Both the position numbers and the translations under genes were made by a program. Source: Allantophomopsis cytisporea (taxonomy: Eukaryota > Ascomycota > Leotiomycetes > Phacidiales > Phacidiaceae). From it: DNA of 64,000 nt. The DNA lies in contig CP103023.1 of NCBI GenBank assembly GCA_024752435.1, forward strand, positions 496,001 through 560,000, written 5' to 3'. Shown one piece after another: positions 1 to 12,564 of this stretch (positions are counted from its first letter, which is position 1; each line of letters opens with the position of its first letter). The notes under the pieces are model-generated. The model searched no databases and had not been told where the DNA came from. It was given only the letters and a program-made list of their open reading frames with translations.

Positions 1-841
1 ATGCATATCCATATCCGTATTCAAAATGCATATAGCATCGCCGAAGATGTATAACAATAGTCCGATATCGTCAAGGCTATTCTATCAACAGACTGTACAT
101 ATCCATACATCGAATCGCATCTGCAATCGGAAAACATCGTACACGGTGACGAAAGGCGTACCTGTGCCGACCAGGGGACGAGCGGCCTCGGGCCCACTCC
201 AACGCCAGCACAAACCAGCATTCCAGAAGCCACAGGCGCACGCCGAAAATCACATCATTTGGCCCCATTTCGACGTTTTTTCAAGCTACTCCACTCACGG
301 CGCGCATCGACGAGAAGAGACTTTTCTGTGCCCTTCACTCCCTCCCCCAAAGGTCAAATCCCGTCCCTCACGCACATCATCTGATACCATGCGAGGAGGG
401 GGAGAGAGCCTATATGGCCCGAGTAAAAAACCGCCTGGATATCTCGAACTTCACGACGTGTATTGTGATAGCGGGCCAGGCCTGTTGCATCTCAGCTCCT
501 CATTATTCGAGCGTATTTCGTGACTTCTGCGCCGCATGCGAAAAACCTCGCAATTCCTTCGCATCAAAACCGCAATATAGGTATCTCTCTCCTGTATGCA
601 CAAAGGGTCGCGTTGCAATGAGAAGACCACCTCCCTATCCCATTTCCTCCCATCCAATCCCATCCGTTCCCCAGACGCAGACCCATCCATCCATTCCCAT
701 GCCCTGCTGTGCTGCAGCATATGCAGCAAAAACACAACCTATCTTCTTCAAGGCCTGTGCAAGCATGCATTCACGTGTAAGTAAGTAAGTAAGTGTACTC
801 TATTGCGCACAGAATTTACTCAGCACACGCATCCCATCTGA
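1..841. other. Intergenic, no supported gene
   Basis: Only short overlapping open frames are present on both strands, none with recognisable similarity. There is a short GTAA tandem (about 778-793) that resembles repeated splice donors. The far end of a gene outside the window could lie here, but nothing supports an exon. Confidence 0.5.
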
Positions 842-1147
842 AATCCAAATCGAATCCCAATCTTCACCAACCGTGCCTCCTCCCACGACTTCAGCCTCAA
901 TGCTAGCCTCCAGCACTTCGACTTTGAGCAAAGCAAGCGGATACGGTCGTCGCGTATGGGTGATTCTACTGTGTATGACGAGGACGACGCGTTGAGCGCG
1001 GGCACGGTCCACGAGTCGTCACCGATCCTGGCAGCAGATTCCCCAAACGAGCAGCTTCCTTCCCTGCCATTCAATGCCGAGATGGGGACGCGGATGGATC
1101 TGGTTATGCTTCCCCTGAATATCTCGGGCGGGATGGGTCCTCTTTGA
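842..1147 (+). CDS. Weak open frame, possible C-terminal exon of an unknown protein
   Basis: An open frame of about 100 codons runs from just after an in-frame TGA (839-841) to a TGA at 1145-1147. It has no ATG near its 5' end; the first internal ATG is at 956. The translation is rich in Ser, Asp, Glu and Pro (for example GDSTVYDEDD and HESSPILAADSP) and ends in LNISGGMGPL. That composition looks more protein-like than the surrounding noise frames. A second frame over the first part of the same stretch is also open, so the coding frame is not certain. I recognise no family. It may be a last exon, a short gene or chance. Confidence 0.2.
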   Translation, partial: NPNRIPIFTNRASSHDFSLNASLQHFDFEQSKRIRSSRMGDSTVYDEDDALSAGTVHESSPILAADSPNEQLPSLPFNAEMGTRMDLVMLPLNISGGMGPL

Positions 1148-4100
1148 GAAGGAGAGGAGAGGAGGTGAGGGTAGGGAGAGGATGGATTTTCTGGGAGAGG
1201 TGGGTTGTGTTGGGGAGAGTGAGGGTGAATATAAGGGGTCTGATGGGAGGAATTGTGAGATGGGTTGGATGGCTTTTCGAGCGTGCTAATCTAGGTGAAT
1301 GTTTGTCTGTAGTGTTATTCGCGTGGCTGTGGGCTGGTGATGGCACTGTTGCTTCAGTCTTCGATCCTGGTGAATTAGATGCCATGGGTGTTTTGCTCCT
1401 GATTGTCTGATCGAGTTTATTGACCATCAATCCTCGAAATCTGACGCGAAAATCATCACATTTCGACATTACACTACGCTCGTCCTTGAATTTCGCACAA
1501 ACGTAGACGATATCATACTCTTCTGATCGATCTTGAGCAAGCCAATGGCATGCGTAAATGCTCAGCATATTGATGTGCCCCAGCATGCTACAGGTATCGA
1601 GAATAGATATATAACCTCCACCTATCTGGCAATCCTCTCGTATTCACAGTATCATGCCAAATCCTCATGCATTTACGGGGTCTGGGTACTTTTACTTCTC
1701 AACAGTCATTGAAAATATCTTATACGTCGTCGACGATTTTGAAGACGACGACGAGAGAAGTGATGATGATGAGAGAGGAGCCACGAGTACATTAGTAGGC
1801 CCTGATAGATGATCGACTCATCCGAACATCAACTCATGCTCACGAGGTCGGTCCGTTCTAGAGACTCAAGAGGGTCTTAGGTTGTGATCTTTTATAGACA
1901 ATGTGTACTGAAATGACACCGTGTGCTCGATGAAACTGAGATTAGCACTTGATGTTTGTCCATTGTTCTGAGGGCTTCATCTACTCTTATATGCAACTAG
2001 TGCTGGAACAGCCTTGATTTTGATTTGATTTGATTACAAGGCGCGTGTTACTTTGATGAGAATACTTGTCACCTCTTGATGCTATACTTGTGAATCAGAT
2101 AGCAGTGCCTGTGCAGCCGGTGACCGTAACTGGCTGCCGTGTAGCTTGCTCATAGATATCTTGCTATGTATGAAACGGCAAGTTATCGAGTATTCTGTGC
2201 TTTTGCAAAGAGAATCTCGATTGCCATAATTTAATCTACGTATCAGATATGAGGAAGCATAGATAGCTAGACACTGTGAATATTATTTCCTTATAACGGC
2301 CGACGCCAGAAGAGAAGTCACACGAGCAAGGAGAAACGAATGGATAGTCTTGCTCTGAGGTCAATAGGTCTGTAAATTTTCTGACTGGCTTTGCTTTCAT
2401 GTCACTATCGTCTATTACCTCATCACCGTCTTGAGCATCGTGATTGTTCACTCACGCATGACTAGGAAATAGGGCCCTGAATCCTACATATCCAGAGAAA
2501 CATATAAGTATCTCTCTTTGTATGTAGTTCGCTCTTGAATTTATCAAGGATGTTCAGAGGTTAAGAATAATCGTATATATACTATACTCGACAATAATGC
2601 GGCTTCCATGCGATTCGGAATTTTGACTACCATACCAACAAAATAGAAGAATATAACTTGAAATTATATTGAGACAGATTTATTATATGACACGGTCGGT
2701 GTCAATTTACTTTGCTTTCTCAAATACCCTAGCTCTACTTGTATTTGCTAGTATCAAGATATTCTAGTTCTAATCCAATTGTCTTGATAAAAGCAGAAAG
2801 ATATGATAATCCAAGAACTAGTGATGGGTCTTGCCTCCATACACCCCCAGAGTCCATCCAGCTCACATAATACATGGAGGTTTCACATATTTCAGTCTAA
2901 TGGTTGTGCCTGCTCCATTACAGCACTTGATGGTATCAGATATCCCACTCAAAATAACCTATGATCTTGAAAATAGACGCGGTTTCGCAGATTTACGAAA
3001 TCAGCGCTATTTTCATCCTCTGCCAATTTACCACATTGCTGATTTTTCTGTCACAACACAACTATATGTAGGGTGTTCTTGAGTCGATGGATTTAATTAT
3101 TGCTTTACAGTTTCTCAGTACTCGATGTCCAAACCTGAACATATGAACTTCTATTTTAGATTTCTTAATTTTTTCTTATCCATCTTTCTGTGCTTAGAAT
3201 GCGGCGAAGTAGTATGATATATTCGTCACTCGAGGTACAGGAAATTCGAGCACGATTAGAGGTTTAGTTTTGTATAACAAAATTCAAATGCTGGATATCT
3301 GATTTATTACTTGCCAATACGCTGGGACGAGTCTTTGATGAGATATTGTAGTGACAACACCCACTTGCGGTTTTCTTGGTCGTCCCAGTATACCAGAATT
3401 CCTATTTTAAACCACTTGATGTCAGCGAGATGTCAAACCAAGCGGGATTCCTTGAAAATGAGATTTGCAGATTATTAAAAGGGTCGGGATACACATCTCA
3501 CATGAGGAAGACGGTTAATACAAGAGAAACACGAGATAAAGGTGCGCCATTGATAGACATATGTAGCATTCAGAGCCTGTAGTTCAACACACTGCAGGAA
3601 TCAAGGTAATGGCTTTTGAATATTCTCTTGAACCCTGATTTGACATCTAAACATATAAGCTGTGCGCAAATTACCCTCCGTAGCTCAACTTGGAAAGCAA
3701 TATGTGTTAACCCCTCTCTAGAGCCTGTTTGGCCTTGAACGACGATGAAGAGTAGTTGTTGTAATTCTGGGACATGTTGAAAAAAAGTTAGTCTATAAAA
3801 GAATAATACACATGTAAGCTACCTAAATATATGATCCGCAATTAAAGATCCCGAACAAGAGCAGGACATACATCAGAGTCATTCAACTTGAATAGAACCA
3901 AACCTGTACCATTCCTTAGAAGAGGTATACCGTCAAGAACATTACAACTGACTTATTCACATACTACAATTTCTCAAAGGCGAACAGACATGCTGTGTAA
4001 TTTCGTACACAGTTCTTAAAGTCCCAAGCAGTACACAGTTCTCAAGATTTATCCTCACCAACGAATAGATCTAGATCATCGGCTCCCACGTAACACCCGG

Positions 4101-6091
4101 GCAGCTCAGATTGCAACTATATGAGCCACCAACTCCACCCACAGGTCTCTTTCTATCAATTGTATCATCGTTCAATAGAAACATTTCACGAGCCAGTTCT
4201 GCCCGAGCTGCCATTGCAGTCTTCTCCCAGTCGTCTCCCAGTCGAGTTCTTCAACTACCGGAGCCTAGAGTCTGAGCACTAATGATAATGGCGACGACAG
4301 CGGTGACGACAACGACGATGAGCTGAGATCATCACGCGTCGATCATCATAATGGTACTACATGCTCTGATCCAAAGTTTGGAACTACTAGATATCCAGCA
4401 AAACAGTAAGAGATGCTCGGTTCTTGTCAACAAATTTGCATGATGCTCCTTTTCAAGAGTTGCTACTTCCGTCCACCACTCATAGCTTACATGAAAGTTT
4501 CCACTCTCCAATCCAAAGCAAGAGAAACAACTTGGGACTCGAGAGCCAGCTCACCAGATACTTGATATAAAGTACACACTGTACTTCATGTCTGACATAA
4601 AGTAAAGTGTTTACTTCATATGAGATCCCTTCCCTAAATGCACTTCTACTGTCTTATGTCAAACATGTTCCCTACCAACAACTCCTCGCCGTCGGCACCT
4701 TCCTGTCATCTCCCTTGGCGCTTACACTACCCTTGACGAAAACCACGACTTAAGTAGTACAACGAAGCTGTAGCCTCACTATCGAGGTAATGGTAGGTGT
4801 CACAATTACAAGAACTATCTTGCTAGCGAAGCCAAGCTGTAAAGTTGCACCAAATTCGCTACAGACGGATATGCATGCGCCAATATATCAATATCATTCC
4901 TACAACACCACCTACCAAGCTCTCGAGTGGTCGTCATCGTCAAAGCCATCCTCACCGTCATCACGCAACTCGCCATCAATTGAACTTGAAACAGTCAGTC
5001 GACAGGGGACAATGAAGCAGGGACATGGTCTCTATCCCCGCAGATATATGCCGAAAACTAGCTGCGTAATTGATCATGAGAGGCAGTACTCTGCCCAGAT
5101 TTTGTGACTTCAACAGACATAACTCCTACCCTCAAGCAAGAGTGGCATGCCTATTAGCAGCCCAAGCATCAGCAGGCAGCGACCAACCCTCCGCACAGCA
5201 GCTTGTTGTATAATCCTATCAAGTATGCCCAACTACTTCGTCCCTCAAGTGGCAGATTAATACCACCATATGGGTACCGCTACATTTTTACCTTTCCTGT
5301 CCCAAGTGCCTCATCAGTAGCCATCAGTCCACTCAGAGCACATTGCACGCCAAGCTCGAGCAGCCGTTAGCAAAGCTTAGAGCAATCCACCAGAACAAGT
5401 GAATTCAATGCAAAGGGCATGACATCATCATTCATCATGAGTATCTGACATTTACTTATCGCTGTCGCATACATGTTATCAGTAATTTGGACATAAGTGG
5501 TGTTTGAGTCGCTGATTTATAAAATACGAGGGATTCGTGTGGCTATGACGTAGAGAGGCATGGAAACATTATAAAAAAGATATGTGGCTGTTTGATTTGG
5601 TTAGATTAAAAAGTTCAAGAGTTGGGTGGATAGATAGTAGCGCGTCTGCAGTAGTTGAGGAGTCGATGTCTCCAGAGTAATGGGAGTGGTGGAATATAAT
5701 CATGGTCAAGCTGGCACTATCTTATCTTGGATGTTATAGATGACTTCGGAAAGATAGGATAAGGATTAATCGATGGAAAGGTGCTAAAAACCCCAGAGTT
5801 CGTTCGTTCGTATCGAATCGTATCTCGCAAGATGCTGTAGTTTTGTCAAATTCGCACGTTTTCGCATGTTTCGAGCCTCCTATATCACATTCGACCACTC
5901 CGACATCGCATCCTCTCCAATTCACGCAATATCGAGTCCTCATGTTTGATCCTTGGTGGAATTGTGCTTGATTCTAAAGCTATCAGCGAAGCTATGCAGT
6001 AAATCGTCGTCTGCCCGATGCAGTATCCGTCGAAGTCCGCAAAATCATCAACCATCCGTCCATGCTAAACACAACTCCATTCCCCTACCAC
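1148..6091. other. Gene-poor stretch of about 4.9 kb, AT-rich in large part
   Basis: No open frame here has recognisable domains or a convincing exon series on either strand. The part from about 1.6 to 5.7 kb is visibly richer in A and T than the flanking genes and full of stops in all frames. It could be old, mutated transposon sequence, but I could not recognise a transposase or reverse transcriptase motif. The right end is the 3' side of the RPL33 gene. Confidence 0.5.
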
Positions 6092-6858
6092 TTATATCGA
6101 AGATGGGTACAACATGACTCTGACAGATGCGCCGAAAGACTTTGGTGGGAGGTTGCGTCTGAACTGGGCACGTACAACACCGGAGTTACCTATGTCATTC
6201 ATTAGTCCCACTTTCCATCATATATTTGCGTTCAATTTCAACATACCGTGTGGACGGGTGATCTTGCCCCAGACGACTCTGATCTTAGAGCCACGAACCT
6301 CCTTTGATGCGCGGTAAACGAAAGCGACCTTCTTTCCGAGGTAGAAGCTGCGTTTCGTCAGTTTCCAAATCCAAGCCCTAATTGTTCGAGGGTTTCTTAC
6401 TTCGCGGCGTTGGTGTCATCAACACCCTCGATCTTGATCAAGCTGGTGCCTGGGTTGGTGTTTCTCTTACCACGCTGGTAAGAGAGATGACGACCCCTGT
6501 AAGAATTTCGTATCAGCGTCATGTTCTCCTTCCAACGTACTCCGAGACTCTCTGCATTATCCATGGTCGTATCGATTCGGCCGCACTTCCAATATCGTGT
6601 TGCTGATTCTGTACTCGCACAATGGGGATGTATAAATTACTCACTTGACATAAACTAGAAAGATATAAAGTCAGCATGATATTCAAATGATTGGAACTTC
6701 AGCAACACAAGACAATCAGAACTGGCATCTCCTCCATCGCGGTATCCCATTTGCCAGTGTCCCAAAGATATGCCAGTCCTTCATGTTTGCGTCGCCGTGT
6801 TTCCTTCCTTCTTCAGATTGCGGTGTAACTCACGGCGGTGACCGGCTTCGGATGGCAT
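6092..6858 (-). CDS. RPL33: 60S ribosomal protein L33 (eL33, L35Ae family)
   Basis: This is a component of the large cytosolic ribosomal subunit. I assembled it from five exons on the minus strand: 6858-6834, 6654-6645, 6496-6401, 6347-6247 and 6189-6092. The 330 coding bases give 109 residues, the usual length of the family. The translation starts MPSEAGHRLYVKGRHLSYQR and contains SLIKIEGVDDTNAANFYLGK, VYRASKEVRGSKIRVVWGK and a C-terminus ending VRVMLYPSSI. These match the yeast L33 protein closely along its whole length. All introns are GT...AG and keep frame. Exon 2 is only 10 nt. The first exon ends after codon 8, typical of intron-rich fungal ribosomal protein genes. No single open frame covers the gene, so it is easily missed by ORF calling. 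Confidence 0.95.
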
Positions 6859-9505
6859 CTTGACTGAGAGATCTCGACTTGTCGCTAGAATCGAGAAATG
6901 AAGGTGTGTTAGATCAGCGACTCGTCGTTGCTGTCGTAAATTTGTCGTTGGTCGGCGTGGTCGTTGGCGCTGCTACAATATTCGATCTCACACTTTCCCG
7001 CTTGGCTCGGCTAGCTCACAGTTGAGGACTAATTGTAGGGCTCGAAAACCCCTACGGGGGGCACAACAGGACATAAGCGAAGAAATCCGGAGAAGTGAGA
7101 AAAGCACCACGAACAGAGCCTCATCATTAACAGTTGATCACGTTGATACTAGCATTGGCTTTTCGAGCAACATCAGCATCATCATCATCATCATCACTAC
7201 ATTTATCCTTAGAACCATAGAGGACTGAATGTTTTGCAACTGTTCTGTAACGATAGAAATGCTTGTTCCTGTCGTTCTGGTATGAAGTCGAGTGTACCTT
7301 TTTCGTGTTAAAATGGCAAAGTTCTTCGCTTTGCAGTGCTGTTGCAACCACATGCTATGTATGTCCTTGCAAACCTTCGAGCCTGATGTTTCCTTACGAT
7401 GTCTGCATGGAAATCAATGTTGAGGCTGGCGGTGTCTTTATATCATATGTGAGGATCAGGCTCAAGCTGGCAATTCTCTGCGAGTGAGTGAGTGTCTGTG
7501 TCTTCCTTAGGTATGCCCGTACTCCGTACTTAATGAGCCAGCACGGCCAGGCACTAATCCTAAATCCTCAGGCCGCACACAGTTTCGACCGACTGTCTGT
7601 CTGGTACATTACCCTCCCGGTTATCTTAGATCGGCATTTCAACAATCACTTCCTTTTAGGCAAGGTGAGGTAGTTAAGGTATATGGTACTTTAAGTAAAT
7701 AGGTAAATTAAGAGCCTCAAGCGCTCATAAGAGACTTGTACCTTAATCCTACTAATAGAAAGTAGGCCTCCTCTTAAACATGAGAAGAATCTCGGGATAT
7801 TAAGATGGTGACGTGAAATCCACCGGAATGAGCAGGCAACTTGCCAGCTTGACATCTCTGGAATTCAACCTGGAGTTTGGAGTCTGCACATGCAGTCACG
7901 GACATGCTTCAACGATCTGGGAGGTCCGTATTGACGAAGTTCTTACACTGGGCAGGCCCGAAATCCTCTTCGGCCCTTAACTCCGATCATTACCTCCAGC
8001 TCAGTAGTGCTGGAGTACAGTGCTCCGAATGCGAAGTACACGTTCACCGTCTTACCCAAAATTGACAGGAAAAGCAGCGAGAAAGCCAGGAAGATTTGTA
8101 ACAGTTGAACATTTGTTACGCCTGTTCGAATGTCTTCTTTTTGAGTCCCGGACGAGACCAAGTAAACATTGTAGTGAAAAACCAACAACGCTGACGATGG
8201 ATGTCGAGTCGAGACTATGTGTTTATGAGTCTGTTATGAATGCCAACAGATCACTGGAACGACATGTTTTGTATGGCATGTTTTACCATTCCACACAGTA
8301 CTCAGTCCCATCAGTTCCATCAATTCCATTAGATCCTTGGTTTTTTTGTTGATGAAGGGCTTGATAAGTGGCACTGTGGCACAGGCACATGGCCCTCTGT
8401 CATCTGTATGGGGCGCTTCGCTCGCCTCTTCTCAAGGAGCCGTGGGAAGAACAGACAACGAGGCCGATGAAAGGTACAGCCAGTACAACCGTGACAGCGA
8501 GATTCGGAGAAGAGGGGTGGACTCTGACGGCTTTATAATCATGTTGCATGGTCACGATGGGCTCAGGCGCATCAACAAATGGCAAAGAATCCACTTTTGT
8601 CTCGACGCATAAGAACCAGGTCGCAAATTAAGGTCCGTCATAGGGCGACACAGGCTATTCTAGAGAGCAAGAGGGCGTGTTTTACTGCTGGCAGAATTGG
8701 AATTATTGCCCGTTTAGGGAGAAGAGGGGGAGCTTTATCATCTTACTATGTCATGGAAAGATCCCTGAAGAGCACTGAGAAAAAGAGTAGAGGGTAGAGG
8801 TCGTCTCTCATTACCTCACTGTGCAGTATGTACATGTTCTTGTTAAAGAAAATATAGACAAAAGTGTTCTTTCATACAGTATCGAGAGAATGCCCATAAG
8901 CAGTAGATTATGTAGAATGTTAGATGAAAGATAGTGGGAAGTGTTAGGAAGAACAGAATTGAAATTCTGTCTTTCCTCCCCTCTCATTATCCTCCCTTCC
9001 CTGTAGGTATATTTCTCTCATCAAACATCGCATCAATGTATGTTTGTTGGCAAGAATCATCAATGCGTGTACAATTTTCTCCGTCTGATTTTCTTCTATT
9101 TTTTTTCTGCTGAGAGAACCCTTCGAACCCGCGACCCTCGACCCTCGACCCTGCAACGAACGATTTTCTCAGAGTCAGTGATGATGCAGAGAATTGATGG
9201 ATGGATGATGACGGAAGTCCGGTCGGTGCCTACGGAACACTGACCAGCCCCGCGTGAGGGTACTAAAGTACCAAGTAGCTCAGTAGGCATTTGGTGACCC
9301 AACGTTTCTCCGAAAGCTCCCCTCGAGTAATAGCCCGAAAGCGAACCTACTGCTACTTTGTATGAACGACTTCGTTCATCTTCTTCTCGAAAAGTAAACA
9401 GCCCCTCCAAACCGACCATTACCCCCCACGCTGTCTTCGATACCCTCTTAACTACCAGTTTTTCCGTTTCACCTCATCAATTTATCTACATCTACACTAT
9501 ACAAA
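6859..9505. other. Intergenic between divergent RPL33 and G6PD genes
   Basis: This holds the promoter side of RPL33 at the left and the G6PD 5' leader at the right. In between, only short frames without recognisable similarity were seen. A (CAT)n run lies near 7173-7195, a possible small inverted-repeat element at 7670-7752, and a CGACCCT triplet repeat near 9131-9153. Confidence 0.5.
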
Positions 9506-11568
9506 ATGGCTGATACCGTCATCAAGCCAGAGGAGCCGGCGACTGCTGGGTAAGTCACTGTGTTTTTTGGAGTGGTCTACGTCACCCGTCATCGCAAGAA
9601 AACACCCCCACCATGTGGAAATTGCCTTCAGGAACTCTGCGACGACATGCTCTCAACGCAGCATACTGCGAAGCCTGGTTTTCCGATCGTCTGAACTTGC
9701 ACCATGGCTGTGATTGATGATATTGACTTTGAATTCGACTGACAAATCCAACGCAGAAACATTGAGTTGAAGGACAACACCGTCATCGTTGTCCTCGGTG
9801 CTTCCGGTGATTTGGCAAAGAAGAAGACCGTGAGCAGACCTGATTGCATATATTATGACCCGTCTAACCACTTTGATGTAGTTCCCAGCCCTCTTCGGTC
9901 TTGTAAGTTGATCAAGCAGAAATCTGCAAATCGGCAAATACTTATTTCATGACAGTACCGTAACCAATTCCTCCCAGCAGACGTTAAGATCGTCGGATAT
10001 GCACGAACAAAGATGGACCATGAGGAGTTCCTCAAGAGAGTCAAGTCCTACATCAAAACCCCAACAAAGGATATGGAGAAGCAATTGCAGGAGTTCTGCG
10101 ACATTTGCACCTATGTCTCTGGTCAGTACGACCAGGACGAGTCCTTCGTTGAGCTCCGGAAACACGTAGAGACTCTTGAGAAGGGCAAGAAGGAGGCCAA
10201 CCGCATTTTCTACATGGCCCTCCCACCATCCGTTTTCACCACTGTTTCCCAGCACCTCAAGAAGAACTGCTACCCAGAGAAGGGTATCGCCAGAATTATC
10301 GTAGGTTATGCACCGGATGCACCGGCAAGACACTGGGCTAATTTATCCGCAGGTCGAGAAGCCATTTGGTAAGGATCTTGGTAGCTCGCGCGAGTTGCAG
10401 AAGGCATTGGAGCCAAACTGGAACGAAGAGGAGATTTTCCGTATTGATCACTACTTGGGCAAGGAGATGGTCAAGAACATTTTGGTTTTGAGATTTGGTA
10501 ACGAATTCTTTGGCGCAACCTGGAACCGAAACCACATCGACAACGTTCAGATCACATTCAAGGAGCCATTCGGCACTGAGGGACGGGGAGGTTACTTCGA
10601 CGAGTTCGGAATCATCCGTGATGTTATGCAGAACCATCTTCTCCAGGTCTTGACTCTCCTGGCCATGGAGAGACCAATCTCCTTCTCCGCTGAGGATATC
10701 AGAGATGAGAAGGTCCGTGTTCTTAGAAGCATGGCAGCTATTGAGCCAAAGAACGTTATCATTGGACAATATGGCAAGTCCCTCGATGGTCAAAAGCCAT
10801 CTTACAAGGAGGACGATACTGTACCAAAGGATTCCCGTTGCCCAACCTTCTGTGCCATGGTCGCACACATCAAGAATGAGAGATGGGACGGTGTTCCATT
10901 CATCCTGAAGGCAGGAAAGGCTCTCAACGAGCAGAAGACCGAGATCAGAATTCAATTCAAGGATGTCACCTCCGGCATCTTCAAGGACATTCCAAGAAAC
11001 GAACTTGTTATGCGCATCCAGCCAAACGAGAGTGTTTACCTTAAGATGAACTCCAAGCTCCCAGGTCTCAGCATGCAGACCGTCATGACCGAGCTCGACC
11101 TCACCTACCGCCGCCGCTTCTCAGACCTTAAGATCCCAGAGGCCTACGAATCCCTTATCCTCGACGCCATCAAGGGTGACCACTCCAACTTCGTCCGTGA
11201 CGATGAGCTCGATGCTTCATGGAGAATCTTCACCCCACTCCTTCACTACCTCGATGACAACAAGGAGATCATCCCAATGGAGTACCCATACGGTATGTCT
11301 CTTTCCCTACCCCAATTTAACCCGATTCCACCCCTTTAAAACAGAACTTTGAAAGAAATTTATGCTAATACTCTTCTTCTCAGGCTCCCGTGGCCCAGCT
11401 GTCCTCGACGACTTCACTGCCTCGTATGGATTCAAGTTCTCCGACAAGTCAGTCCCTTCCCCTCCCCGGGCTTAATACTGTTTCTTTCAAACTGAATGCA
11501 TACTAATGCTATATAGCTCCGGCTACGCCTGGCCACAAACCTCCACTCAAGCCCCAACCAAGTTGTGA
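9506..11568 (+). CDS. ZWF1: Glucose-6-phosphate 1-dehydrogenase
   Basis: This cytosolic enzyme makes the first, NADPH-producing step of the pentose phosphate pathway: glucose-6-phosphate plus NADP+ gives 6-phosphogluconolactone. I read seven exons: 9506-9549, 9757-9829, 9882-9902, 9956-10300, 10353-11292, 11384-11447 and 11517-11568. The 1539 bases give 512 residues, normal for the fungal enzyme. The NADP-binding loop GASGDLAKKK is near residue 33. The active-site motif RIDHYLGKE and the conserved block RNHIDNVQITFKEPFG follow in order. The C-terminal part includes LDDFTASYGFKFSD and ends at a TGA after PTKL. Exon 3 is just 21 nt (FPALFGL). The start ATG at 9506 follows a pyrimidine-rich leader ending ACAAAATGG and gives an N-terminus of the usual short length. 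The A. niger orthologue is called gsdA. Confidence 0.97.
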
Positions 11569-12564
11569 GTGTGAAGTGCCGCCAGAAGCTTTGATGAACA
11601 GCTTCTTGGTTAGAAAGGTCAACGTTTAGCATAGATAGAACGATGTATTGAAATCCTAAATGATTTACCCATGTGTTTACGCTGTGTTGCCTTTATCATG
11701 TCACCTGATTCTCTCTTATTTATTATTTTATTTTGTGTATCTAACTGGGTTTCGTGCCATGTGGTTGTGCTGGCCATCGATGCAGAATTATCTTCGTCTT
11801 GGGGCCGAGGTCGGTGTTATCGGCAACAAGCCACGAACGTGTCTTAGATAGATGTCATTCGGACCTAGGGACGTGTACATACAACAAACTTTGCACCCAT
11901 GCAAACCATGCCGGCCGCCGAGGGACGGGCGATCAACGGCTTGGCGAGTGACGGCCGGTATTGTGTATGCCATTGTTTGGATATCAGCCATAGATGGTGC
12001 TTAGGATGATACACCAACACATAAAATAATGAACATTTTCTGGCATCGAGAATGCTGATTTCTTAGAAGGCATTGACCGGGATGTGCATTGCAGACGGAA
12101 TGTTGTGTCATGTGTGGCTCGTAGTCTGGTTCCGGGCAGGAATGATGGCCAGAGCGTGGACGGTGAGAGGTTTTACAATTGTGAGGTCTGGTTTGGTGAT
12201 GATGTCTCTTAATGATTTATTTCATATGCACTTGGATTCCTGTCTTTGTGCTCAGTCTATGAATACTGTTGCTCAGAGCTTTAGCTTGAGTTGGAGTGCT
12301 CTACTGATATTTGAGCAGTGTTTTTATATGTAGGCGCTTGAGATTGAATGTCGTGAGATCTTGGCTTGCGGACTGATTACATTCGAGAATTGAGTCTGAC
12401 TGAAAACTAGACGGGGTAGTACAATGATTACTTCACTAGAATATAGTCTTTGCCCTGCTCATCAAGGAATGATGCTGGAGCAAGAAATCCTGACAATTCT
12501 TCACTCACCCATCATAAAGCCACACATGGTAAGTCGCAGTTAACCTAGTATTTTATTCCTAAAT
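11569..12564. other. Convergent 3' region between G6PD and ALG12
   Basis: About 1 kb separates the stop codons of two convergent genes. Only short unsupported frames are present. It should carry the polyadenylation regions of both genes. Confidence 0.5.

Noticed and set aside
1104..1586. 160-codon minus-strand frame near the left end
   Set aside because: No recognisable motif, overlaps the weak plus-strand frame, and its composition follows local base bias.
10338..10955. Long minus-strand frame opposite G6PD
   Set aside because: It is the shadow of a codon-biased gene on the plus strand; the G6PD exons explain the stretch fully.
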